In this document: positions 1 to 6,343 of the stretch, piece after piece
How positions within the stretch are numbered: position 1 is the stretch's first letter
Layout: every line of letters starts with the position of its first letter
Source of the DNA: Brevundimonas sp. UBA4609
GTDB lineage: Bacteria > Pseudomonadota > Alphaproteobacteria > Caulobacterales > Caulobacteraceae
DNA: 13,809 nucleotides
Direction: 5' to 3'
NCBI GenBank assembly: GCA_002386585.1
Contig: DGIZ01000048.1
Span: 1-13,809 of the forward strand
Notes under the pieces: model-generated
The model's database searches: none
Told to the model about the DNA's origin: nothing
What the model saw: only the letters and a program-made list of their open reading frames with translations
Translations under genes and position numbers: made by a program

Positions 1-222
1 GCGGGCCTTGGCGGCGGCGGCTTCGGTGATCTCGATTCGGCGCGGCGCGGCGCCGTCCAGACGCGTCGCCCAATCGGTCACGGCCTCGCCGCCGCGCGCC
101 TGAACGTCATCGAAGATTTCGCGCACCACGCTGGAGACGAAGCCCTCGGTGCGGCGCTGCGGGCGGGCCAGGGCATCCTTGCGTCCGGCGGCGTCCAGCA
201 GGTTCCAGTCGATACGCTTCAT
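1..222 (-). CDS. hisD: Histidinol dehydrogenase, N-terminal part (cut by window edge)
   Basis: HisD oxidises L-histidinol to L-histidine in two NAD+-dependent steps, the last steps of histidine biosynthesis, in the cytoplasm. Only the first 74 codons are inside the window. The reading starts MKRIDWNLLDAAGRKDAL, and continues with FVSSVVREIFDDVQARGGEAV and TDWATRLDG. This matches the N-terminal helical region of HisD (the conserved V-x-x-I-x-x-V-x-x-x-G-D/G-x-A-V pattern). The Zn-binding and catalytic residues lie beyond the edge. The ATG shares one base with the hisG stop codon (TGATG at 224-220), so the two genes are translationally coupled. I identify it from this N-terminal pattern and from its place directly after hisG, the usual hisG-hisD order. 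Confidence 0.88.
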   Translation of the reverse strand, partial: MKRIDWNLLDAAGRKDALARPQRRTEGFVSSVVREIFDDVQARGGEAVTDWATRLDGAAPRRIEITEAAAAKAR

Positions 223-1103
223 CACATCATCTTCTCGATGGGCAGGACCAGTATGGCCGACGCCCCTTCGGCCTTCAGTTTCTCCAGCGTCTCCCAGAAG
301 ACGGCCTCCTGACAGACGGCGTGGACGGCCACGGCGTCGTCGCGCCCCGACAGGGGCATGACGGTGGGCGAGCCTGCGCCGGGCAGCAGGGCGGTGATCC
401 GGTCCAGCGCCGCGCGCGGCGCGTTCAGCATCACGTACTTGGCCCCCTGCGAGGACACCACGCCCGCCATCCGCTCGACGATGGAGTCCAGCAGGTGTTG
501 AAGCCCGGCCTCGGGCGGCGTCGGCGCCTTGATCAGCACGGCCTGACTGTCCAGCACCGTCTCGCGCGCGCTCAGGCCGTTGGCCTCCAGCGTCGCGCCG
601 GTCGACACCAGATCGCAGATGGCGGCGGCCAGCTTCAGGCGGGGCGCCACCTCGACCGCGCCGCGCATGGTGACGATGTCGGCGTCGACGCCCGCCTCAT
701 CCAGAAAACGGCGCAGGATCTTGGGATAGGAGGTGGCGATCCGCAGCCCCTGCAACGACGACGGTCCGGCGTAGTCCAGCCCCGGCGGCGTCGCGATCTT
801 CAGCGTGCAGCGCCCGAAGCCCAGCGGCATGACGACCTCGGCGTTCGGCCCGCCGTTTTTCACCTCTTCCAGCACATTCTCGCCGACGATGCCCAGATCA
901 CAGACCCCGTCCGCGACGAAGGTCGGGATGTCGTCGTCGCGCACCCGCAGCAGGTCGATCGGATAGTTTTCGATCCGATACAGCAGGTCGTTGTTGCCCT
1001 TGACCACGCGCAGGCCCGCATCGCGGACCAGATCGAGGCTGCGTTCGGCCAGACGGCCGGATTTCTGGACGGCGATGCGCAGCCGCCCTTGAACCGTGCT
1101 CAT
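222..1103 (-). CDS. hisG: ATP phosphoribosyltransferase, long form
   Basis: HisG condenses ATP with PRPP to give N1-(5-phosphoribosyl)-ATP, the committed and feedback-inhibited step of histidine biosynthesis. At 293 residues this is the long form. It carries its own C-terminal ACT-like regulatory domain and needs no HisZ partner; the short form has about 210 residues. Visible marks are the N-terminal RIAVQKSGRL, the LGIVGENVL segment, and the PRPP-binding loop CDLVSTGATLEANGL near residues 163-177. After about residue 215 a C-terminal region includes YVMLNAPRAALDRI and a final ASAILVLPIEKMM. The start gives MSTVQGRLRIAVQKSG, the expected N-terminus. It lies 9 bases downstream of the TrpR-like gene with no clear Shine-Dalgarno, suggesting coupled translation, and its stop overlaps the hisD start by one base. 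Confidence 0.96.
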   Translation of the reverse strand: MSTVQGRLRIAVQKSGRLAERSLDLVRDAGLRVVKGNNDLLYRIENYPIDLLRVRDDDIPTFVADGVCDLGIVGENVLEEVKNGGPNAEVVMPLGFGRCTLKIATPPGLDYAGPSSLQGLRIATSYPKILRRFLDEAGVDADIVTMRGAVEVAPRLKLAAAICDLVSTGATLEANGLSARETVLDSQAVLIKAPTPPEAGLQHLLDSIVERMAGVVSSQGAKYVMLNAPRAALDRITALLPGAGSPTVMPLSGRDDAVAVHAVCQEAVFWETLEKLKAEGASAILVLPIEKMM

Positions 1104-1112
1104 GATGTCAAC

Positions 1113-1397
1113 TCAGGCTTTCAGTCTGTCCAGCACCAGACGATAGCCCTGGTGCGGCATGTCCTTCAGGGAGCGCGCGACGCGCACGACGGTGGTCGGG
1201 CTGGCCGGGGCCTCGGCGGCGATCTCGCGATAGGTCTTGTTCCCGGCGTCCAGCATTCGCGCCACCTGCCACCGCTCGGCCATGGCGCGCAGCTCGGCCG
1301 GGGTGCACAGATCGGCCAGAAACGCGTCCGCCTCCTCCCGCGTTTTCAGCGAAAGCAGGGCGTCCAGCAGTGCGGTCCTGGCGGCGTCGGTGCTCAT
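1113..1397 (-). CDS. YerC/YecD-family TrpR-like transcriptional regulator
   Basis: Small helix-turn-helix protein of the Trp-repressor superfamily, 94 residues from the chosen ATG at 1397 (MSTDAARTALLDALLSL). The family pattern is clear: ALLSLKTREEADAFLADLCTPAEL, then ERWQVARMLDAGNKTYREIA, then the recognition-helix region EAPASPTTVVRVARSLKD. YerC proteins normally have TGAS-T-ATISRV in this last region, so this copy has an unusual APASPTTVVRV version. An upstream in-frame ATG at 1409 (MERTM) would lie inside the -10 box of a strong promoter, so I reject it. The gene heads an operon with hisG and hisD, separated from hisG by 9 bases. A perfect inverted repeat in its promoter suggests autoregulation. 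I recall YerC-type TrpR proteins being proposed as histidine-pathway regulators (HisR) in Gram-positives; applying that here is inference. Confidence 0.9.
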   Translation of the reverse strand: MSTDAARTALLDALLSLKTREEADAFLADLCTPAELRAMAERWQVARMLDAGNKTYREIAAEAPASPTTVVRVARSLKDMPHQGYRLVLDRLKA

Positions 1398-1402
1398 GGT
1401 GC

Positions 1403-1428
1403 GTTCCATTATGCTGTAACAATGGAAC
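1403..1428. promoter_or_regulatory. Perfect inverted repeat, candidate operator of the TrpR-like regulator
   Basis: GTTCCATT-N10-AATGGAAC, with perfect 8-base arms (1403-1410 and 1421-1428). It covers the -10 box and most of the spacer of the promoter that drives the TrpR-like gene, hisG and hisD. A dimeric helix-turn-helix repressor bound here would block RNA polymerase. That the adjacent TrpR-like protein is the ligand is inferred from proximity and family. Confidence 0.6.
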
Positions 1429-1434
1429 GGTCAA
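1406..1434 (-). promoter_or_regulatory. Promoter of the TrpR-like-hisG-hisD operon
   Basis: On the minus strand TTGACC (1434-1429) is followed after exactly 17 bases by TAATGG (1411-1406), a near-consensus housekeeping promoter. The predicted transcription start, at about 1397-1400, coincides with the ATG at 1397, so the message would be leaderless or have a leader of about two bases. No Shine-Dalgarno is present before either candidate ATG, which agrees with leaderless initiation. Confidence 0.7.
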
Positions 1435-1450
1435 GGGGGGAGTTGACGCT

Positions 1451-1505
1451 GCTTCTTTTTCCTCCCCACCTGTGGGGAGGGGGACCACGAAGTGGTGGAG
1501 AGGCC
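1451..1505 (+). repeat. Left copy of inverted REP-like repeat flanking the DUF559 gene
   Basis: A T-rich lead (TTCTTTTT) precedes two adjacent hairpins. The first is CCTCCCCA-N4-TGGGGAGG (1461-1480) and the second is ACCAC-GAA-GTGGT (1484-1496), followed by GGAGAGGCC. It is nearly identical to the reverse complement of 1860-1915, differing mainly in the loop of the first hairpin. GGAGAGG at 1497-1503 lies just upstream of the ATG at 1506, so the repeat end serves as the ribosome binding site of the enclosed gene. Confidence 0.85.
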
Positions 1506-1859
1506 ATGCCGCCGACCGTCGAAATCTATTGTCGCGCGTCCAAGATGCGTCGCGCCCTAACGCCGCCGGAAGCGCGTCTATGGACGCAGATCAAAGGCGG
1601 CGGCCTCGAAGGGCTGAAGTTTCGTCGCCAGCATCCGGTCGGCCCCTACATCCTCGACTTTTACTGCCCTGCCGCACGCCTCGCGGTGGAGGTCGACGGC
1701 GCAACGCACGACGATCCAGACCAAATCGCTCACGACGCGCGACGAACCGCATGGCTGAAAACGCAGGGGATTGAGGTTCTGCGCGTCCGAGCCACGGATG
1801 TTCGGGACCATCTCGACGGAGTTCTGGCGGTGATCCTGTTCCACGTGACGGGGCGGTAG
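1506..1859 (+). CDS. DUF559 protein, PD-(D/E)XK/Vsr-like nuclease fold
   Basis: A 117-residue protein of the DUF559 family, whose fold is related to very-short-patch-repair (Vsr) and other restriction-like endonucleases. Family marks in order are RALTPPEARLW (residues 16-26), FRRQHPVGPYILDFYC (39-54) and LAVEVDGATHDD (59-70). A C-terminal WLKTQGIEVLRVRATDV pattern follows (83-99). The acidic D in ILDF and E-x-D in VEVDG are the presumed metal-binding residues. The length is typical for the family. The ATG at 1506 is preceded by GGAGAGG at a good distance; an in-frame ATG at 1545 is an alternative start. The gene fills almost exactly the space between two inverted repeats, starting one base after one and ending at the edge of the other. 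The cellular role is unknown; a link to repeat maintenance or DNA repair is speculation. Confidence 0.88.
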   Translation: MPPTVEIYCRASKMRRALTPPEARLWTQIKGGGLEGLKFRRQHPVGPYILDFYCPAARLAVEVDGATHDDPDQIAHDARRTAWLKTQGIEVLRVRATDVRDHLDGVLAVILFHVTGR

Positions 1860-1915
1860 AGGGCCCCTCCACCACTTCGTGGTCCCCCTCCCCATTGTCA
1901 TGGGGAGGAAAAAGC
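1860..1915 (-). repeat. Right copy of inverted REP-like repeat flanking the DUF559 gene
   Basis: Read on the minus strand it gives GCTTTTT, the hairpin CCTCCCCA-N6-TGGGGAGG (1908-1887), then ACCAC-GAA-GTGGT (1883-1871) and GGAGGGGCCC. This is the same order and nearly the same sequence as 1451-1505. It begins directly after the TAG stop of the DUF559 gene (1857-1859). The A-run at 1909-1913 after a GC-rich stem means that, in the minus direction, the order is T-run then hairpin. It is therefore not an evident terminator for the DUF559 gene. Confidence 0.85.
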
Positions 1916-1960
1916 TGACCGCCACTCGCTAGTCGAGCTTCGCCACTCTATGTCCTCCAC

Positions 1961-3187
1961 ATGAGCAAGGTTGTGATCATCGGCGCGGGACACGCGGGGG
2001 GCTCGGCGGCGGCGCTGCTGAGGCAGTATGGGTTCGAGGGCGAGATCGTCCTGGCGGGGCAGGAGAGCGCGCCGCCCTATCAGCGGCCGCCCCTGTCCAA
2101 GGCCTGGCTGAAGGGGGAGGCGGGTCTGGAAGATCTGCTGCTGCGCCCCGAGAGTTTCTACGCCGAGCAGAACATCGCCCTGCGCACCGGCGTCGCGGCG
2201 ACCGCCATCGACGCTGAGGTCAAGACCGTGACTTTCGCCGACGGCGCGATCGAGACCTATGACGTGCTGATCCTGGCCACCGGCTCGACGGCGCGCAAGC
2301 TGGCCATCCCCGGCGCGGATCGGCCCGACCTGCTGGAGCTTCGCACCCTGGAGGACGCCGAGCGGCTGAAGGCGGTTCTCGCCCTCGGCAAGCGACTGGC
2401 GGTGGTCGGCGGCGGCTATGTGGGTCTGGAGGCGGCGGCCTCGGCCCGCGCCCTGGGCGCCGAGGCGGTGGTGATCGAGCGCATGGACCGGGTGCTGGCC
2501 CGCGTGGCGTCGCAGCCCCTGTCGGCCTTCTTCACCGAACTGCACAAAAAGCACGGCGTCGAGATTCTGACGGGGGCCGAGGTCGCGGGGTTCGAGGATG
2601 CGGGCGTGCGTCTGGCGGACGGCGAACTGATCGCGGCGGACGCGGTTCTGGTCGGCGTCGGCGCCTTCGCCTGCGAGGCTCTGGCGCGAACGGCGGGACT
2701 GGCCTGCGCTGACGGCGTGGTCGTCGATGCGGCGGCCCGCACCCATGACCCGAACATCTACGCGATCGGCGATGTGACGCGGCGCCCCATCCCGGTCCAC
2801 GGCGGCGTCATGCATCGGCTGGAGAGCGTGCCCAACGCCCTGGAACAGGCCAAGCAGGCGGCCTCGGCCATCGTCGGCCGCGCAGCCCCGGCGCCGGAAG
2901 TGCCGTGGTTCTGGTCCGACCAGTACGACGTCAAGCTGCAGATCGCGGGCGTGCCCTTCGACGCCGATCGCCAGCTGGTGCGCGGCGATCCGGCCGGCGG
3001 CGCCTTCTCCGTCTTCCACCTCAGCGGCGAACGCATCGTCTGCGTCGAGGCGGTGAACGCCCCGGCCGACTTCATGGGCGGGCGACTGCTGATCGGGAAG
3101 GGGGCGCCGGTCGACGACGCCCTGCTGGGCGACCCCTCGACGTCGATCAAGGCGGTGGCCAAGGGGGTAGGTGTGACTTCTGTGTGA
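1961..3187 (+). CDS. FAD-dependent NAD(P)H:ferredoxin reductase (rhodocoxin/putidaredoxin reductase type)
   Basis: A 408-residue flavoprotein that passes electrons from NADH to a [2Fe-2S] ferredoxin, usually to feed a P450 or ring dioxygenase. It has an FAD-binding GAGHAGGSAA (8-17), PPYQRPPLSKAWL (38-50) and ATGSTARKLAIPG (106-118). The second Rossmann motif is VVGGGYVGLEAAA (148-160), with Glu173 ending the following strand, which favours NADH over NADPH. IYAIGD (266-271) closes the FAD site. PWFWSDQYDVKLQIAG (315-330) opens the reductase C-terminal domain typical of this group. No ferredoxin, P450 or dioxygenase gene is next to it, so the partner must be elsewhere. There is no Shine-Dalgarno before the ATG. 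A TATGTC at 1949-1954 would put a transcription start at or next to the ATG, but no matching -35 is visible. Confidence 0.93.
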   Translation: MSKVVIIGAGHAGGSAAALLRQYGFEGEIVLAGQESAPPYQRPPLSKAWLKGEAGLEDLLLRPESFYAEQNIALRTGVAATAIDAEVKTVTFADGAIETYDVLILATGSTARKLAIPGADRPDLLELRTLEDAERLKAVLALGKRLAVVGGGYVGLEAAASARALGAEAVVIERMDRVLARVASQPLSAFFTELHKKHGVEILTGAEVAGFEDAGVRLADGELIAADAVLVGVGAFACEALARTAGLACADGVVVDAAARTHDPNIYAIGDVTRRPIPVHGGVMHRLESVPNALEQAKQAASAIVGRAAPAPEVPWFWSDQYDVKLQIAGVPFDADRQLVRGDPAGGAFSVFHLSGERIVCVEAVNAPADFMGGRLLIGKGAPVDDALLGDPSTSIKAVAKGVGVTSV

Positions 3188-3202
3188 CACTCGATCCGCA
3201 AG

Positions 3203-3256
3203 TGCGATTTAGTCGCAGGAGTCAGATTGTCGCACCTTGAAATGGTGCTAATGCGA
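3203..3256. promoter_or_regulatory. TGCGA/TCGCA motif cluster, candidate Fur-type operator
   Basis: TGCGA-TTTAG-TCGCA at 3203-3217 is a perfect 5-base dyad with a 5-base spacer. TCGCA recurs at 3230-3234 and TGCGA at 3252-3256, and the latter starts a stretch ending TCTCAAT (3262-3268). The arms resemble the TGCGAAT...ATTCTCAAT sites I recall in front of TonB-dependent receptors in related bacteria. The central bases differ, so assignment to Fur is tentative. Iron control is expected from the genes downstream. Confidence 0.4.
3227..3254 (+). promoter_or_regulatory. Possible promoter of the siderophore receptor gene
   Basis: TTGTC (3227-3231) and GCTAATGC (3247-3254), 15 bases apart, loosely match the Caulobacter housekeeping pattern TTGAC with GCTANAWC. 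Two of the TGCGA/TCGCA motifs overlap it, which is where a repressor would act. GCACC-N7-GGTGC (3232-3248) forms a small dyad in the spacer. Confidence 0.33.
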
Positions 3257-3287
3257 GCCGGTCTCAATCACTGACCGGTTCCTCCCC

Positions 3288-5555
3288 ATGTCCGACACTC
3301 GCTCCGCCGCCCTCAAGGCGCTCCTGTTCGCGTCCAGCGCCGCCGGGATGCTGTGCGCGGCGCCGGCGATGGCTGCGGTCGCCGATGAGGCTGCGCCCGC
3401 CGACGGCGTGGTCAGTCAGGACGCCACCAACCTGGGCACGGTGGATGTGAACGGCCATCGCGTGAAGCGCGAGCCGAAGGACCCGCAGTTCGTCACGCCT
3501 CTGGTCGATACGCCGCGCACCGTGACGGTGATCCCGCAGCAGATCATCGAACAGACCGCCGCCACCTCCTTGCAGGATATTCTGCGCACCTCGCCGGGCA
3601 TCACCTTCGGCGCGGGCGAGGGCGGCCAACCCCTGGCCGACCGGCCCTTCATCCGCGGTCAGGCCTCGGGCAACAACATCTTCGTCGACGGCATCCGCGA
3701 CACCGGCGGTCAGCAGCGCGAGGTCTTCAACCTGGAGCAGGTCGAGGTCATCAAGGGCGCCGATTCCGTCTATTCGGGCCGGGGTTCGGGCGGCGGCAGC
3801 ATCAATCTGGGCTCCAAGTCGCCGCGTCTGACCAACTTCGTCCATGGCTCGGCCGGCGTCGGCACGGACGACTATCTGCGCGGCACGGTGGACGCCAACT
3901 GGCAGGTCGGTCCGACCGCCGCCATGCGCCTGAACGTCATGGCCTCGCAGGGCGACGTGCCGGGCCGCAACGGGGCCGATTTCGACAAGTGGGGCGTCGG
4001 CGCCTCGGTCGCCGCAGGCCTCGGCACGCCGACGACCGTCACCGCCAGCTACTACCATCTCGACAGCAATCAGACGCCTGACTACGGCATCCCGCTCTAC
4101 ACCAAGCTGGGCGGGGCGACCGCGCCGCGCCCGGACGCCTCGGGCGTGCTGGATGTGCCCTACGACAGCTTCTACGGCCTGAAGGCGCGCGACTATCTGA
4201 ACAATACGGTCGACAGCCTGACGCTGGAGGTCGAGCACCGCTTCAACGACAACCTGGCCCTGCGCAACGTCACCCGCTACTCGCAGACGCTGAACGACTA
4301 TGTCGTCACCAACCCCGGCGACGGCGGCGCGGCCGAGCAGATCAACGGCGTCTGGTGGATGAAGCGGGGTCTTAAGTCGCGCTGGAACCCGGCCGAGACC
4401 CTGGCCAACGTCACCGACCTGCACGGCTCCTTCCTGACCGGCGCGATCAAGCATGACTTCGACGTCGGCCTGGAGCTGTCGCGTGAGAAGAACCGTAACG
4501 CCTCCTATAATGTCACGACCCTGACCGGCACGGCCTGCCCGGCGCCGCTGACGGGACTGGACTGCACCCAGGTCTATGCGCCGAACCCGAACGACCCGTG
4601 GACGGGTACGATCACGCGCGGGCCGGAGACCTATTCGGACACGGATGCCTTGGGGCTTTACGCCTTTGATTCCGTCAGCCTGGGCGAGCGGTGGAAGCTG
4701 AACCTGGGCCTGCGCTACGACCGCTATGACGTCGAGGGCACGGAACTGCCGCGCGGCGCCACGGCGCCCATCATGCGCGAGGCGGACTGGGACTTCGTCA
4801 ACTATCAGGTGGGTGTGGTCTACAAGCCGACGGCGAACAGCAGCGTCTACGCCTCCTTCTCGACCGCTTCGACGCCGCCTACGATCTCGGCGGGCGATCA
4901 GAACGGCGTCGGCGGCGTGGGCAGCGGCAATCTGGCCAGCACGGTGCTGGACCCGGAGCAGACCGAAAGCTTCGAAATCGGCGCCAAGGCCAATCTGTTC
5001 GACGACCGGCTGGCGCTCAGCGGCGCCCTGTTCCACCTGACGCGCAAGGACGCCGCCATCGAGGTGGAGCCGGGTCTGTTCGAACAGGCGGGAGAGACCA
5101 GGGTGCAGGGCGTGGAGCTGGGCGTGTCGGGCAACATCACCGACAAGTGGCAGGTCTTCGGGGGCTACACCTGGATGGATTCCGAACTGGTGCGCGGCGC
5201 CTACAGCAGCGTCAACCTGGGCGACGCGCTGGCCAATACGCCCGAGCACAGCGCCAGCTTGTTCACCACCTATCGTGTTCTGCCCAAGCTGAGCCTGGGC
5301 GGCGGCGTCTACTACGTCTCCAAGTCCTGGGGCGGAAACCAGGGCGGGGCCGGCGGCGGCGGCAACCGCGTCTACGCGCCGGAATACACCCGCGTCGACC
5401 TGTTCGCCTCCTACGACATCAACGACCGCGCCTCGCTGCAACTGAACGTCCAGAACGCCGGGGATGAGGAGTACATCATCCGCACCAACGGCGTGCACCA
5501 CGCCGACGTGGCGCCGGCGCGCCAGGCGATCCTGACGCTGAACGTCCGCTACTAA
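3288..5555 (+). CDS. fiu: TonB-dependent catecholate siderophore receptor, Fiu type
   Basis: A 755-residue outer-membrane receptor for import of ferric catecholate siderophores, powered by TonB-ExbBD. The N-terminus ([20 protein letters not shown], then ML...AAPAMA) is a Sec signal peptide with likely cleavage after AMA. A TonB-box-like segment NLGTVDVNG lies at about residues 47-55. The plug domain runs from about 65 to 180. It contains [32 protein letters not shown] and [20 protein letters not shown], then SGGGSINL. The rest is a 22-strand barrel ending AILTLNVRY, with the C-terminal aromatic residue used by the Bam machinery. Length is close to E. coli Fiu (about 760). The substrate is inferred from the plug motifs and from the adjacent piuC homologue. 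No Shine-Dalgarno is obvious (TCCTCCCC precedes the ATG). Confidence 0.93.
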   Translation: MSDTRSAALKALLFASSAAGMLCAAPAMAAVADEAAPADGVVSQDATNLGTVDVNGHRVKREPKDPQFVTPLVDTPRTVTVIPQQIIEQTAATSLQDILRTSPGITFGAGEGGQPLADRPFIRGQASGNNIFVDGIRDTGGQQREVFNLEQVEVIKGADSVYSGRGSGGGSINLGSKSPRLTNFVHGSAGVGTDDYLRGTVDANWQVGPTAAMRLNVMASQGDVPGRNGADFDKWGVGASVAAGLGTPTTVTASYYHLDSNQTPDYGIPLYTKLGGATAPRPDASGVLDVPYDSFYGLKARDYLNNTVDSLTLEVEHRFNDNLALRNVTRYSQTLNDYVVTNPGDGGAAEQINGVWWMKRGLKSRWNPAETLANVTDLHGSFLTGAIKHDFDVGLELSREKNRNASYNVTTLTGTACPAPLTGLDCTQVYAPNPNDPWTGTITRGPETYSDTDALGLYAFDSVSLGERWKLNLGLRYDRYDVEGTELPRGATAPIMREADWDFVNYQVGVVYKPTANSSVYASFSTASTPPTISAGDQNGVGGVGSGNLASTVLDPEQTESFEIGAKANLFDDRLALSGALFHLTRKDAAIEVEPGLFEQAGETRVQGVELGVSGNITDKWQVFGGYTWMDSELVRGAYSSVNLGDALANTPEHSASLFTTYRVLPKLSLGGGVYYVSKSWGGNQGGAGGGGNRVYAPEYTRVDLFASYDINDRASLQLNVQNAGDEEYIIRTNGVHHADVAPARQAILTLNVRY

Positions 5556-5579
5556 GAGGCTGCGTTTCGCGCCATCATG

Positions 5580-5613
5580 TCGGCCCCGTCGTTCGTTCGA
5601 GCGGCGGGGCCGA
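5580..5613 (+). terminator. GC-rich hairpin between the receptor and piuC
   Basis: TCGGCCCCG (5580-5588) and CGGGGCCGA (5605-5613) form a perfect 9-base stem around a 16-base loop, 24 bases after the receptor stop. No T-run follows (TGCGTTTCC), so it is at best a leaky terminator. It could instead protect the receptor mRNA from 3' exonucleases and set a lower level for the next gene. Confidence 0.4.
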
Positions 5614-5638
5614 TGCGTTTCCAGACGGTGAGAGAGCC

Positions 5639-6316
5639 ATGCTGCTGCACATCCCCGAAGTCTTCACCAAGGCCGAGGTGAAGGCCCTGCGCCAGACCTT
5701 GGACGCCGGGCCCTGGGCCGACGGCAACATGACCTCGGGCCATCAGTCGGCGAACGCCAAGCGCAATCAGCAACTGCCCGAGGACAGCGCCCAGGCGCGC
5801 GAGGTGTCGGCCCTGGTGGTCCAGGCGCTGAACGCCAATCCGATGTTCGTCTCGGCCGCCCTGCCGCACACGATCTTTCCGCCCCTGTTCAATCGCTATG
5901 AGGGCGGCGGCGAGTTCGGCACTCACGTCGACAACGCCATCCGCCAGCGTGACGGCCATCGCATCCGCAGCGACCTGTCGGCCACCCTCTTCCTGTCCGA
6001 ACCCGAGGACTATGACGGCGGCGAGCTGATCATCGAGGAGATGTACGGCGCCCAGTCGATCAAGCTGCCGGCGGGCGATCTGGTCCTCTATCCGTCCAAG
6101 AGCCTGCACCGGGTGACGCCGGTCACGCGCGGCGCGCGCGTCTCCAGCTTCATGTGGCTGCAGAGCCTGATCCGCGACGACGCCGACCGCGAGAACCTGT
6201 TCCGCCTCGACGTGGCGATCCAGCGCGTCAATCTGGACAAGGGGCCGAAGGATGCGGCCGTGATTGAGCTGACCGGGGTCTATCACAACCTGCTGCGGCG
6301 CTGGTCCGAGGTGTGA
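5639..6316 (+). CDS. piuC: PKHD-type Fe(II)/2-oxoglutarate dioxygenase, PiuC/YbiX family
   Basis: A 225-residue cytoplasmic hydroxylase, the same length as E. coli YbiX. The double-stranded beta-helix carries the metal triad His96-x-Asp98 in [10 protein letters not shown] and His157 in SLHRVTPV. Arg167 in RGARVSS binds 2-oxoglutarate. [15 protein letters not shown] (116-130) and [11 protein letters not shown] (143-153) are family hallmarks. The substrate is not established; the family sits beside fiu/piuA receptors in many bacteria and responds to iron, as its position here suggests. It starts 83 bases after the receptor stop, behind a weak GAGAG ribosome binding site. The stop codon lies inside a perfect 14-base tandem duplication (6308-6335), so the last residues may have been recently altered. 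Confidence 0.95.
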   Translation: MLLHIPEVFTKAEVKALRQTLDAGPWADGNMTSGHQSANAKRNQQLPEDSAQAREVSALVVQALNANPMFVSAALPHTIFPPLFNRYEGGGEFGTHVDNAIRQRDGHRIRSDLSATLFLSEPEDYDGGELIIEEMYGAQSIKLPAGDLVLYPSKSLHRVTPVTRGARVSSFMWLQSLIRDDADRENLFRLDVAIQRVNLDKGPKDAAVIELTGVYHNLLRRWSEV

Positions 6317-6335
6317 AGGGCGAGGTGTGAAGGGC
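6308..6335 (+). repeat. 14-base perfect tandem duplication across the piuC stop
   Basis: GAGGTGTGAAGGGC occurs twice in direct succession (6308-6321 and 6322-6335). The piuC stop TGA is at 6314-6316 in the first unit and is repeated in the second. The duplication fills most of the 27-base gap between the convergent piuC and histidine kinase genes. Confidence 0.9.
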
Positions 6336-6343
6336 TGGGGCGA

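Noticed and set aside
1435..1450. Target-site duplication around the DUF559 cassette (TTGACGC on the left, CTGACCGC on the right).
   Set aside because: The similarity is short and imperfect and could be chance.
321..1505. A long open plus-strand frame running antisense through hisG and continuing into the DUF559 gene.
   Set aside because: It lies antisense to hisG and the TrpR-like gene, is low in recognisable motifs and rich in Arg/Gln/His as expected of a GC-rich shadow frame. Only its last 117 codons match a family, and that part has its own start with a ribosome site.
1895..1954. A -35/-10 promoter for the ferredoxin reductase using TTGTCA at 1895 or TATGTC at 1949.
   Set aside because: TTGTCA lies in the loop of the right repeat and has no -10 at proper spacing; TATGTC lacks a -35.
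1898..3190. A 430-codon open frame antisense to the ferredoxin reductase.
   Set aside because: Shadow of a well-supported flavoprotein gene, with no recognisable motif.
3264..5501. A 745-codon open frame antisense to the siderophore receptor.
   Set aside because: The opposite strand is an unmistakable TonB-dependent receptor; the antisense frame is an artefact of high GC and has no domain features.
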